Positions 37,113-47,636 of a stretch of 64,000 bases of DNA are shown piece by piece. The translations under genes and the position numbers were made by a program. The stretch spans positions 186,001-250,000 of the forward strand of contig JADJJU010000003.1 in the NCBI GenBank assembly GCA_016706365.1, read 5' to 3'. Positions within the stretch are counted from its first letter, which is position 1, and each line of letters opens with the position of its first letter. Source of the DNA: Saprospiraceae bacterium. GTDB lineage: Bacteria; Bacteroidota; Bacteroidia; Chitinophagales; Saprospiraceae. Under the pieces are notes generated by a model that saw nothing but the letters and a program-made list of their open reading frames with translations, did not search any database and was not told the DNA's origin.

Positions 37113-40100
37113 ATGAAGTTCGAATTTTACTAACCGCCCTCATCCTCCAATTTCCAATATTGCTTATTGCCCAGAATAAAGAAAAAACTGGTCCCGAATG
37201 GGTCAAAGCTGCTGCAGAGAAACTACAGAAAGCACAGGCAGAATGTAAGGAGAAAGTATATGAAAAAGCAAATGCAAGCTACAAAGATGCCCTGAATGAT
37301 TTAGAGAAAGCAAAGAAAGCATATGGGAAGGAGAAAGCAAGCATTAAAAAGGTGAATGAACAAATTGAAAAGGTTGAAAAGGAACAGGCCCTCTGCAAGA
37401 AGTGGGGAGATATTCACAAAAAAGCCACTTCAGCCAGAAAAAAATGTGAAGATAGGGATTATGAAGGGGGTAGAACTGATTTCGATGCAGCCTTGAAACT
37501 TTTGAATTCTTATAAAAAGGCGCTGGAAGGAGATATTGAAAAACTCGAAAGAAAAAAGGAAAAAGACCCATTTCTTGAAGCGGAATTGGAACGGGTTAAA
37601 AAGGAAACAGAGACTTTAACAAAGGAAAAAGAGAAATGCATTCCTCCTCCGGCTGCAGTATTGCCACCTGATCAGGGATCAAGCACAAGAGAAGAATCAA
37701 GAGTAGTGGATTTAAATCCGGAATTACCTACAGCACAAATTGCTGATAGTCAGGATATTTTACCTTGGGATAAAATGGATTTGGTTTCTTTCAAAATGAA
37801 ATTATATTCACCTAAACCATTCCCTGGTGGATTCCGGCTACGGTCGTTGGAGTAGCATCAGTTACGACAGCAGTCATTCTGATATTAAAAGATGAAGATC
37901 CCATAGATCCTGCAGTGCCCATTGCAAGAAATGACCAGTTTACTGTGCCTTGCAAGAAGAATACCCCTATTTCTCCTTTGGCAAACGATAGTGGTGAAGG
38001 ACTCAGAATAATTGCGGTTTCAGGTGCTCCCCCCGGATGGGTCACATTCAATAATCAGGCAATTAATATTTTGGAACCGGCCTTACAAAACTTTTCATTT
38101 TCATATACAATTTCCGACAGCAATGGAGCACAGGCAAATGCTACAGTTACAATCATCATTGAGTTTCCAGCTATACAATTGCAAAATCAAACTTTCCAGG
38201 GTAGTCCCGGAGATATAATAACTCATCAAATATTTACAAATGCTGTGTGTACAGAATGTACAGTCACAAGTGCAAATTCGACGCCTTTGTCCAATTTTAC
38301 CTGGACACCTGCAGGAGATTTCAGTTTTGAATTACCTGTCGTCTCCCAGCCTCAAACGATTTTATTTACTTTTCTTGTCACAGATTGCTGTATGCAAACT
38401 GCTACTGCTCAAATTAGTGTTTCCGTTCAGCCTGATTGCGATATTGAACCATCATTTGTTGTCATTAATGAAGAATGTGACTTCGGAGACGGAAGTATTG
38501 AAATTGTGATTGTTCCAATAGATAATTATCAATTTGAATGGAGCAATGGTAATAATTCTGCATTGATCACCGGACTCTCCAAAGGTATTTATCAGGTAAC
38601 AATCACACTTATTTCAAACCCTTCCTGCTCAGAAGTATTCGATGTTGAAGTACTTTCATCCTCTCAGACTATAGTGTTGGTAAATGATCTTTACCAGATA
38701 TCTTCCAATGTTTTATTTACAGGAAATGTGTTGAATAATGATACCGGATCAGGATTGCAGGTAACTGATTATGAAGATTTAGACGTGTTGGAGTTTACAA
38801 TTCAGGCAAATGGATCATTAAGGTTTCTTGCTGATGAAAACGCAGCAGACCAATACAGTTCAGTTTATACGGTTACGGATATTTGCGGTAATACATCTAC
38901 GGCAACGGTACATTTTGAAGTCTCTAAACTCCCTTGTGATTTTACAGCCAGCATAACTACCACACCGGCGGATTGTGGCAAAGCAAATGGAAATGCTTCT
39001 GTAGTGATAAATCCCGACAGTGCATTCTATGAAATCATGTGGCCAAATGGTACTACAGGCCCGCAGCATCAGGTTTTACTGAAGGTTCGTATAATTTGAT
39101 TATCATGAATACTGAAGATGATTGTGTGTCATGAATTTTAATTTTATCATTGCTGAGAATCCAGCTCCCACATATATCCAGACATTCATTACTTCAGCTG
39201 CAACTTGTCTCGGTGGAGCTCAGGCTGACATTACATTAAATGATCCTATGGGAGCATTAATGGAATTTAATGTGACTCATAACAATACACCATTCATCTC
39301 AGCAACTGTTGCTTCAGGAATAATTAATCTGGGTGAAATAGCCAATTTACTGCCTGGAAATTATCAGATATCTGTTGTCGGAGTGGGTTGTCCTCCCAGA
39401 TGTGCACAGGTAATAGATTTTTCAATAAGTCAGGAAGATTTAGAGTTTGAAGTTAATGATGATTTGGCGGATATTCCTTCCGGCACTGTTTGGAATGGAA
39501 ATGTACTGACTAATGATGAGGGAACCGGAATGAATGTAACAGGATTCACTCAGCCCTCAGCAGGAACCGTTTCTGTAGATGAAGATGGCTCAGCAATATT
39601 TACACCACCGGCAGATTTTTCTGGTTCAGTGACATTTACATATACTGTGAGGGATACTTGCGGAATTGAAAAAAGTGCATTAGTAACCATTACTGTAGGA
39701 GCTGTGCCTTGTGATTTTACAGCACAGTTTACTAACACAGCGGCTGACTGTGGCAAAATGAACGGAAGCTCTGCAGTGCTTATTATTCCTCAGGGGGATG
39801 CTTATATCGTAAACTGGCCGGATGGTACTCAAGGTCTTAACAATGCAATGTTGTTTGCAGGATCTCATACAGTTTCTATCTCAGATCTGAATGCAGGTTG
39901 TACACAAAATTTCACAACAAACATTCAGGAATTACCTCCTGTAGAATTGATTCAGCAAATCAGCACGAATCCGGGTACTTGTATTGGTGGAGGTTCACTG
40001 AACTTTACATTGATCAATCCAAAATCAATGGACATAGTGGCAGAAGTTTACCTGGATAACCAATTAATGATGACGGTTTCGATTGCTGCATTATCTACAT

Positions 40101-43100
40101 TTTCAGGAGAAATAGAATCTTTGGCCGCAGGAACATATTTACTTCAAGTGGTAGAATCAGGATGTCCACTGAGATGCGCTGATGCTGAAACTGTCGAAGT
40201 AGGATCAACAGATTTGCCTATGACTTTGACGAATGACAGTTATTTCATTTCATTCGGCGATACATGGCAGGGCAATGTTTTGACAAATGATACTGGAACC
40301 GGTTTGAATGTTATCGACAACACTGAGCCTGCATCCGGAACACTTACTTTGAATGAAAACGGCTTTGGCACCTGGATTCCGGAACCCGGATTTTCAGGTG
40401 TGGTAAGCTTTACTTACACGGCTCAGGACACTTGCGGCCAGATCAAAATTGCTACCGTAACGATTGAGGTCAGTCTCACAGCCTGCGATTTCACTGCAAG
40501 TCTGATAAGTACTCCTGCCCAGTGTGGTGTTGCTAATGGTTCTGCTCAGATTATGTTATTTCCTGCAGATGGACTTTATATAATTGCATGGCAGGATGGC
40601 CAAACTTCAGAATTAATCAATAATTTAAATTCAGGATTGTATCTGGTTTCCGTTACTGATCAAATTAATGGCTGTACTAAAGTCTTTAGCATTCAGGTAG
40701 AGGAAGTACCAATTGATATGATTCAATCAATAAGTTCTCAAGCCGGAAATTGCACAGGTGAGGGTGAAATCATACTGGATATCAGTAATGGATTTCTACA
40801 AATCTGGTCGTGAATATTACTGAAGATGATTTGGCAATTGACATTGATCTCAATCTCGAAGGAATTCACCTTTTATCTGCATCCTTTAATATTTTCCCGG
40901 CACCTATACAATTACTGTAAATGGTCTGGATTCCCTTCGCAATGTGCAGAATCTTTGCAAATTACTGTGGAAGATATACCATTTGCGATGGAACTGAATG
41001 ACGACTCAGCGAGCATACCTTTTGAGACTGTCTGGAATGGTAATGTACTGATAAATGACATCGGAACCGGGCTTGAAGTGAACGGATTTACAGAGACTCC
41101 GGATGGTATAGTTCAGATTCAATCAGATGGAATGGCGACTTTCATCCCCAATACAGGATTTGCAGGCGCTACAAGCTTTCAATATACGGCAATTGATGCC
41201 TGCAATCAGGAACAAACAGCTACGGTTACAATAACTGTATTACCCCCACCTTGTGATTTTATGGCTACTATATCTATCGACCCAGCTGCTTGTGGACATA
41301 TGAACGGTACCGCAAGTATCAGCATGAGTCCCACAAATATCACATACACATTCACATGGCCTGATGGAAGTTCCGGAAGTACAAATTCACAATTAGCTGC
41401 AGGGGCCTATGTGGTTTCTGTCTCTGCTTTTGGTGGCCTTTGTACAGAAACTTATGAGATTGTTATTCAACAAGAAAACACAACCTACCTCACAGGAACC
41501 GTCATTACTCCAGCCACTTGTGCAGGGAATGGCAATATACAGATAACACTGGTGAATCCATTTGGAGGGCCGCTGGTGATTGTTCTTACCCACCTGAAAC
41601 TAACCTGATGAATACATTTGATTTAAACCCCGGCACGCATAATCTCGGAGCTACAGTCAACTTATTTCCGGAGCATATTCCATTGTAGTCAATGAACCCG
41701 GATTTCCTTCTGAATGTGCTCAATTGTTCAATGTGACTATCCCGGAAATTGAGCTGGCATATCAGTTGCAGGATGATCAGGCAACTATTTCATCTAATGA
41801 AATCTGGAATGGAAACGTACTCGATAATGATGTTGGTACTGGTATGGTGGTGATTGAATTTACCCAATCTGCCAATGGAACAGTGAGCATTTCTCCTGAA
41901 GGAAATACCATTTTTACACCAGTAACGAATTTTAGTGGAGTAGCTACTTTTACCTATACAGTGTCAGACATATGTAATCGGATTTCGACTGCGACAGTAA
42001 CAATTACAGTAGAATCGATATTTTGCAATTACGAAGTTACTTTTGATGTTTTACCTGCCGGATGTGGCCTTGAAAATGGCGCTGTTATTGCAACTCATAG
42101 TCCTGCTGATCCTGTTGTATTTACCTGGAGCAACGGTGCAAGTGGTTCTTCGATCAATAATATTGCTGCCGGTCTTTATATGCTGACACTCAATAATCAG
42201 CAAACTGGATGTACACAGGTATTTTCAGTGGATGTTCCTGAGCTAGCTCCTTCTTACATTGGAGGAATCACAATAAGCGGACCTGATTGTGATGGTACAG
42301 TCGTCGCAATTCTTAATCTTTCTCCCATAGATATAAGCTTTTCAGGAAATTTGATACATCAGGATGGAAATACGGCTCCGTTTATGGCTATGGGTGGAAT
42401 TGTAGTTTTGAGTGATATTATAGATTTAATTCCCGGCAACTGGACCGTATCGGTTTTTCCGGTCGAAGCTGGTCCGGATTGTGTTGAGACAGCCAATTTT
42501 ACAGTAGCTTCCGACCCATTTGTTTTTATTGAAGTAGTTGAGATAACTCAACCTTCAGAGCCTACTGCTATGGATGGGGGTTTTGTGCTAATGATAGGAG
42601 GATCTCATCCTCCATATACTATAATGGTGAACGATTTAGTATTTGGACCATTTGGTAATGGACCTGCGCCTGTCACCGGATTAGGAGCTGGAATTTATGA
42701 AGTCTTTGCGGTGGATGTGAATGGATGTCAATCAGACCTAGTGATCATACCATTGATGGCTGGAATTCAGCAGAATGATGAAGAAAGTGGATCATGGTTT
42801 GAATGCTTTCAACTGCCCATGAGCCTTGTAAATTCTTCACTTTTTTTAATCCAATTCCTGAAGGAATTCCTTTTCCAGGTCTTATAGGATCACAGGGAAT
42901 TCAAAATGGATTCAGATATACAATGTATATGAAACATTGGCTCTTCCTAGCTGAAATTAGTTATGGAGAATCAAACGCAGCGAATGGTCAAAATCAAACT
43001 TTGTACCAAAATAATTTCCAGACCAGAGTAGGGGTGGGCTTGTTTCATGATTTCAATGGGAATAGAATTGCTGCTGAATCAGGAGTTGCAGCAACAGCCC

Positions 43101-43297
43101 TGAAGTCAGTTTTTTCAAATGGTATGAGCTCATCCTTGTCGTGGCAGACTTTACAATCAGTATATTTAAAAACTGAATATCAGATCAAACTGAAGTCAGG
43201 CTATTGCATTTTTTGGGAGCCTCAAATATTCTATTTTCCGGCAAATGGACAATTAACCTGCATGCTTTCTACAGGGTTTAAATTTATTTTTGAATAA
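37113..43297 (+). pseudogene. Large repeat adhesin, copy 2 (coil fused to adhesin; about ten frame lesions)
   Basis: Stitched across frames it would be about 2,060 residues: signal peptide (ATG at 37113; one T missing gives MKFRILLTALILQFPILLIA), a double coil module (about 37180-37650), a hydrophobic helix (PFPWWIPATVVGVASVTTAV), six Ig/cadherin-like units and matching SprB-like units, and the same C-terminal domain ending FKFIFE. Lesions lie near 37118, 37812, 39062, 39127, 40794, 40895, 40934, 41593, 41670 and 42841-42847. All but the one at 39127 (an extra GT) are explained by one missing base in a homopolymer. Compared with copy 1 it has two extra repeat units and the coil fused on. Protein-level conservation is good across the lesions, so errors rather than old decay are possible. 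Confidence 0.78.
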
Positions 43298-43347
43298 TGG
43301 TAAATTAAGTACCTTAGAGTGTATTTTCAGAAATCATAAACTTTATC

Positions 43348-43554
43348 ATGACCATAGCTTTTGACCATACTGTATCAAATAATTGTAGCGCCTACAGAAA
43401 TATCAAAAGTTATGAAGTTGAAGACATTGATTGCACCTACTCTTCCCGCAAAATTGTCGGCAATTTTGAAATTGAAGTTGAAAATGAATGTGGAGATATG
43501 ATTGAAATCACTCAGGGATTTTTCAATGGGCAGTTTAGGTATGCCGGGAATTAA
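43348..43554 (+). pseudogene. Truncated second copy of the island lipoprotein
   Basis: Sixty-eight residues matching the C-terminal third of the lipoprotein at 33780 almost word for word (NCSAYRNIKSYEVE, VENECGD). The spacer before it (CTTAGAGTGTATTTT ... ATAAACTTTAT) matches the spacer before copy 1, but about 360 bases coding for the signal peptide, linker and first strands are missing. The end is also changed (GFFNGQFRYAGN). It cannot be secreted as it stands, so it is a remnant from the duplication. Confidence 0.8.
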
Positions 43555-43563
43555 TAACAGGTT

Positions 43564-45183
43564 ATGATCAGATTTATCATTTTGATTATTTTCAGTTTTA
43601 GTTTTCAGACTATTCTGGCGCAGAAACATGATTATACATGGTACCTGGGATTTGGGGATTATTCAAACAATAGTTTAGATTCAGTTTGGGGGAGGTCTAT
43701 CATTGATTATAATGCATCATTATCAAATGAATCCATTCATTATAATGGTGTGAGTTTTATGGATTTTGATCTGACAAATGCTACAATTTCTGACGAACAG
43801 GGTAAATTCCTGTTCTCTTATAATGGTGTATATATAGAAGACGCATCTCATAAACCAATGCTCAATGGCACTGACATGAGTGATTCAGGGTATGAGGGAG
43901 GTGATATCTTAATTCAAGGTGGTTTAATTCTTCCGCTGCCAGGATCAAATAACCATTACGTCCTTTTTCATCAGTCATGGGAATACATCGACACTTTCGG
44001 TACAGCAGGTCACAAATTGTATTATTCTATTATTGATATGAGAGAAAACAACGGCCTGGGAGCGGTGATTGAGAAGCTACAACTAATTATGATAGACACA
44101 CTAGATTATGGAAAGTTGACAGCTACCCGGCACGCAAATGGAAGAGACTGGTGGATACTTCAACCACGTTTTGATAATGATGAGTATCATCGGATATTGT
44201 TAACCCCTTACGGACCTGAAATTTTACCAACGCAAAGTACTGGCATATTACACCTGGCTGGATTAGGACAGGCATTTTTTTCGCCGGATGGATCAAAATA
44301 TGCTATGTTTTCAGCTATAAGTCAGCATCAGGGGAATTATCTGCATATTTATGATTTTGACCGTTGCACAGGATTATTAAGTAATCCTTTGGTACATCAT
44401 TATCCTATAGGCCCAGATGATGTAGGAGGAATTTGTTTTGCCCCTAATAGTGATTTACTCTACCTTATGGCTTATAAATGGATTTATCAGTTTGATCTTA
44501 CCTCGACCGATGTAATTGCAACCAAAAGACTTGTAGCAACTAAGGATACCTATATAGATACTATACCCGGTACGGGAGCTATGATTCCTCCATCATTCTT
44601 TTGTGGTCATCTAGGTCCGAATGGTAAGATCTATATTAGCTCGATTGGCAGTGTGAGGGTATTGACTACAATTGATTATCCTGATAAATTAGGTATTGCC
44701 TGCAAAGTGAACCAACATAGTGTTCATCTTCCAACTGTAAATACATCTTTACCGAATTTTCCAAATTACAGATTAGGCCCAATTGATGGTAGCGCTTGCG
44801 ATACGCTTGGCATAGATAATTTCCCATTGTCAAGGTTCAGGTCCGATCAGGATACTTCTGATCACTTAGAGTTTAGATTTGTTGATCTGTCTTCCTATGA
44901 GCCGGAAGTTTGGTATTGGGAATTTGGAGATGGTGGAATTAGCGGCATGCAACATCCTGCACACAAATATTCAAGCCCCGGAGTATATGAAGTCTGCCTG
45001 AGAGTAAGTAATAGCAATGGGACTGATACTTTTTGTGAGACGATACATATTGGTACTACTTCAACTGGAGAAAAACAAATTGAAATTCAAGTTCAGGCAT
45101 ATCCTAATCCTTTCAATGATTATCTGACAATCCAACTACCGGATCATTACTATCCTGTGGGTGCGAAAAATGGTGCTATATAA
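43564..45183 (+). CDS. Secreted PKD-domain protein with damaged T9SS tail
   Basis: 539 residues with a signal peptide (ILIIFSFSFQTILAQ), a large beta-propeller-like region (about 20-420, LHIYDFDRCTGLLSNPL and GGICFAPNSDLLYLMAYKW) and a PKD domain (about 435-500, WYWEFGDGGISGMQHPAHKY). A T9SS sorting domain begins at VQAYPNPFNDYLTIQL. The frame breaks at an A5 run near 45166-45170. Downstream frames still encode VLYNSRGQIAMQGD, IPSGMYFYSLIQD and LASGKVIKK to about 45328, so the real C-terminus is a normal sorting domain with two or three frame lesions. It is probably a surface or extracellular protein; this layout is common among Bacteroidota gliding and adhesion proteins. Confidence 0.8.
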   Translation: MIRFIILIIFSFSFQTILAQKHDYTWYLGFGDYSNNSLDSVWGRSIIDYNASLSNESIHYNGVSFMDFDLTNATISDEQGKFLFSYNGVYIEDASHKPMLNGTDMSDSGYEGGDILIQGGLILPLPGSNNHYVLFHQSWEYIDTFGTAGHKLYYSIIDMRENNGLGAVIEKLQLIMIDTLDYGKLTATRHANGRDWWILQPRFDNDEYHRILLTPYGPEILPTQSTGILHLAGLGQAFFSPDGSKYAMFSAISQHQGNYLHIYDFDRCTGLLSNPLVHHYPIGPDDVGGICFAPNSDLLYLMAYKWIYQFDLTSTDVIATKRLVATKDTYIDTIPGTGAMIPPSFFCGHLGPNGKIYISSIGSVRVLTTIDYPDKLGIACKVNQHSVHLPTVNTSLPNFPNYRLGPIDGSACDTLGIDNFPLSRFRSDQDTSDHLEFRFVDLSSYEPEVWYWEFGDGGISGMQHPAHKYSSPGVYEVCLRVSNSNGTDTFCETIHIGTTSTGEKQIEIQVQAYPNPFNDYLTIQLPDHYYPVGAKNGAI

Positions 45184-45453
45184 TAGTCGGGGCCAAATAG
45201 CAATGCAGGGTGATATCCAGCATGGGAAAATAATGTTTTTATTTATCAGGTATTCCTTCAGGTATGTACTTTTATTCCCTTATTCAGGACGGTACAATTT
45301 AGCATCGGGAAAAGTGATTAAAAAATAAGACTTTGTTTAAATGGCTCAAAATAAAACTGATGTATATTCTTTTAGTTCTTAAATGTGAAGGTTTGCTTTT
45401 AGGTACCGTAGATTGCAAGGTATATTGATAACTAAAATTTTTACTTCCAATAT

Positions 45454-45850
45454 TCAGGCATCTGCAATATCCCCGAGTTCATTGGCATAGCCGGTACAAA
45501 AATCGAAACAATCGTTCCAGTATTTAAGGCATAAATTCATGATTTAAAAGAGCTACAGTAAGTATACCTTATCCCACGGGAGCTTCCAACTAATCAACAT
45601 CTGCATTCCAGAAGCAATTTCTTCAAAAGATGTCCAATTGTATGATTTCTTTCTGAAAAACGCCTCAGCTGGTGGAAAATCATCGGAATTTAATCCGCAA
45701 TAGTATTGAAGGCTATCTCGAATCACCAGAGATAAATCTTAATGTCCCTGAAATGTCATCCAAACCTTCCTGTGGGAATTCGGAATTTCTGTCTATTCTT
45801 TGATGGGCAGCCATGATGTCAGCAAGAAGATGGTTAAGATAGGGATGCAT
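45454..45850 (-). pseudogene. Remnant of a small conserved hypothetical protein
   Basis: The minus-strand ATG at 45850 opens MHPYLNHLLADIMAAHQRID, the typical start of a conserved Bacteroidota hypothetical family. It continues DDISGTLRFISGDSR to a stop. Other frames carry later family pieces: YYCGLNSDDFPPAEAFF, FEEIASGMQMLISWKLP and FDFCTGYANELGDIADA, ending at 45454. Several frame changes are needed to join them, so I call a broken gene. The family has no known function. The C-terminal cysteine-rich part is shortened. Confidence 0.6.
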
Positions 45851-45996
45851 ATTGAAAGTTGTCTTAGTTTCAATTTGATTATTTCAATATTCTTAAGCAA
45901 GTACAGCCCTGAAAATGACACTGAGTGATCCGGATGTTTTTTTCTAAACTCCTCTCCTCAACCTCTGCACGGCTGCCGAGCCAGAAGCCAGCAGCC

Positions 45997-47214
45997 CTAG
46001 AAGCGGCTGTTTCGTATTCCTGCTAAACCCTCCACAACCCTCTTAATCCTGCTGATCGCCTCAATCAACTGAGCATCCGATGCAGCATAAGATAATCTGA
46101 AGCAATCCGGAGCCCCAAAAGCTGATCCGGCAACTAAGCCAACATATGCTTTAGACATCAGCAAATCACAAAAATCATCAGCAGTTTTAATGACAGTGCC
46201 ATCACTGGATTTCCCATATAAAGCCGATACATCAGGGAATACATAAAATGCACCCTCCGGATGATTCACTTTTATTCCCGGAATTTCTTCCAGTAATCTG
46301 ATTACCAAATCTCTTCTTCTCGCAAAAGCATCTCTCATCACAAGTGCTTCAGCTTTACCATGCTGGATAGCATAGACACCTGCTTTCTGCGAAAAAGAAT
46401 TAGCTCCTGAAGTAAACTGACCCTGGATTTTAATACAAGCTTTTGCTATGAAATCTGGTGCTGCCATGTACCCAAGCCTCCAGCCAGTCATAGAATAGCT
46501 TTTTGAAAAACCATTCACAGTAATTGTCTGATCAATCATTCCTTCCAAAGATCCAATGCTGATATGCTCCTCCCCAAAAACTATGTATTCATAGATCTCA
46601 TCAGAAATGATATAAATGTCCGGATGTTTGCGAAGTATTTCTGCATAAGATTCCAAATCTTCCCTGTTGAAAACTGTACCTGTAGGATTACATGGACTGG
46701 AGAACAGTACCAGTTTGGTTTTATCAGTAATGGCATTTTTTAATTGCTGTGCTGTTACTTTATACTCAGCATCAATGTCACCTGAGATGATTACAGGAGT
46801 TCCTCCAGCCAGCTTTATGATTTCAAAATAGGATACCCAGTATGGAGCAAAAACTATCACTTCATCTCCGGGATTTAACATAGCCTGGCAGATATTGGAA
46901 ATGGATTGCTTAGCACCATTGGATACCACTATCTGAGAAGCGATGTAATTGAGTTTATTTTCTTCTCTCAGTTTCTGTGCAATGGCTTCTCTCAATTCCT
47001 GCAAACCCGGAACCGGTGTATACTTAGTCACGCCAGCCTTTAAAGCTTCCCATGCAGCTTCTTTGATGGAATCCGGAGTATCAAAATCGGGCTCTCCCAG
47101 ACTCAGGCTGATCACATCATGGCCAAGGGCTTTCAAATCTCTGGCCATTTGTGCCATTTTCAAAGTCTCCGATTCAGCCATATTGATTACTCTGTCAGAA
47201 AGCAAGTGGTTCAT
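45997..47214 (-). CDS. aspC: Aspartate aminotransferase (class I/II PLP-dependent)
   Basis: About 405 residues from the ATG at 47214 (an in-frame TTG lies three codons upstream). Fold type I aminotransferase: SLSLGEPDFDTPDSIKEAA near the N-terminus, VSNGAKQSISNICQAMLNP, FSSPCNPTGTVF (the conserved NPTG), IYIISDEIYEYIVF with the PLP-binding aspartate and tyrosine, and NGFSKSYSMTGWRLGY with the PLP-binding lysine near residue 238. The C-terminal RLSYAAS provides the substrate-carboxylate arginine. It should transfer the amino group of aspartate to 2-oxoglutarate in the cytoplasm. Symbol used by family resemblance; broader aminotransferase specificity cannot be excluded. Confidence 0.88.
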   Translation of the reverse strand: MNHLLSDRVINMAESETLKMAQMARDLKALGHDVISLSLGEPDFDTPDSIKEAAWEALKAGVTKYTPVPGLQELREAIAQKLREENKLNYIASQIVVSNGAKQSISNICQAMLNPGDEVIVFAPYWVSYFEIIKLAGGTPVIISGDIDAEYKVTAQQLKNAITDKTKLVLFSSPCNPTGTVFNREDLESYAEILRKHPDIYIISDEIYEYIVFGEEHISIGSLEGMIDQTITVNGFSKSYSMTGWRLGYMAAPDFIAKACIKIQGQFTSGANSFSQKAGVYAIQHGKAEALVMRDAFARRRDLVIRLLEEIPGIKVNHPEGAFYVFPDVSALYGKSSDGTVIKTADDFCDLLMSKAYVGLVAGSAFGAPDCFRLSYAASDAQLIEAISRIKRVVEGLAGIRNSRF

Positions 47215-47368
47215 ATCTTTCAATTTTGATTTTTTTTGTTTGATACAGATGAAATCTGTATTTCAAGCAGGCAAAGATATACATCTGAAATCATCATATA
47301 TGATTAAGTCAATAAATTCAACTTACTTTTTCTAAATAAAATTTGATGACCAGACTCGGTCATATTGG

Positions 47369-47605
47369 TTAACTCATAATTTCTTGAGCGAACTTTTAAG
47401 TATTCTAATCCTAAATCCCATGTGTAAGATGGAAATACTCAAATGCAGAATAAACTGCCCCAGAGTGGGCAGAACCTTAGTAACCCCGTATGCAATCCGG
47501 GGTAAAGAAGCCACCTTACACAGTTTTGGCGGTATTTTTGCCTCTTTCAGGCAAAAATAATGACAAAACTAGAAGTCACGTTATCCGTCGAACTTATGTT
47601 AAAAC
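47369..47605 (+). repeat. Structured three-hairpin repeat F, copy 1
   Basis: Fills the divergent gap between aspC and the carboxylase gene. Hairpin 1: CTGCCC (47455-47460) / GGGCAG (47467-47472). Hairpin 2: ACCCCG / CGGGGT around TATGCAATC (47483-47503). Hairpin 3: a 20-bp stem with two G-A mismatches, GTTTTGGCGG... / ...ATGACAAAAC (about 47523-47569). The right end TCGAACTTATGTTAA resembles the inverted end of copy 2; the left end is degenerate. Confidence 0.7.
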
Positions 47606-47636
47606 CCTATTTTGCAGTCTTTAAATCTTGAATCGA

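Noticed and set aside
28957..45328. Polymorphic-toxin or contact-dependent inhibition locus
   Set aside because: Repeat-rich large genes suggested it, but the C-terminus is the same in both adhesin copies, no variable toxin tip is seen, and no immunity gene follows.
28957..45328. Prophage or integrated element
   Set aside because: No integrase, phage structural gene, tRNA or attachment-site duplication was found at the borders.
47455..47569. Rho-independent terminators at repeat F hairpins
   Set aside because: Stem order is conserved in four copies, including a divergent-gene gap where no terminator is needed, and the hairpins are not followed by U-tracts.
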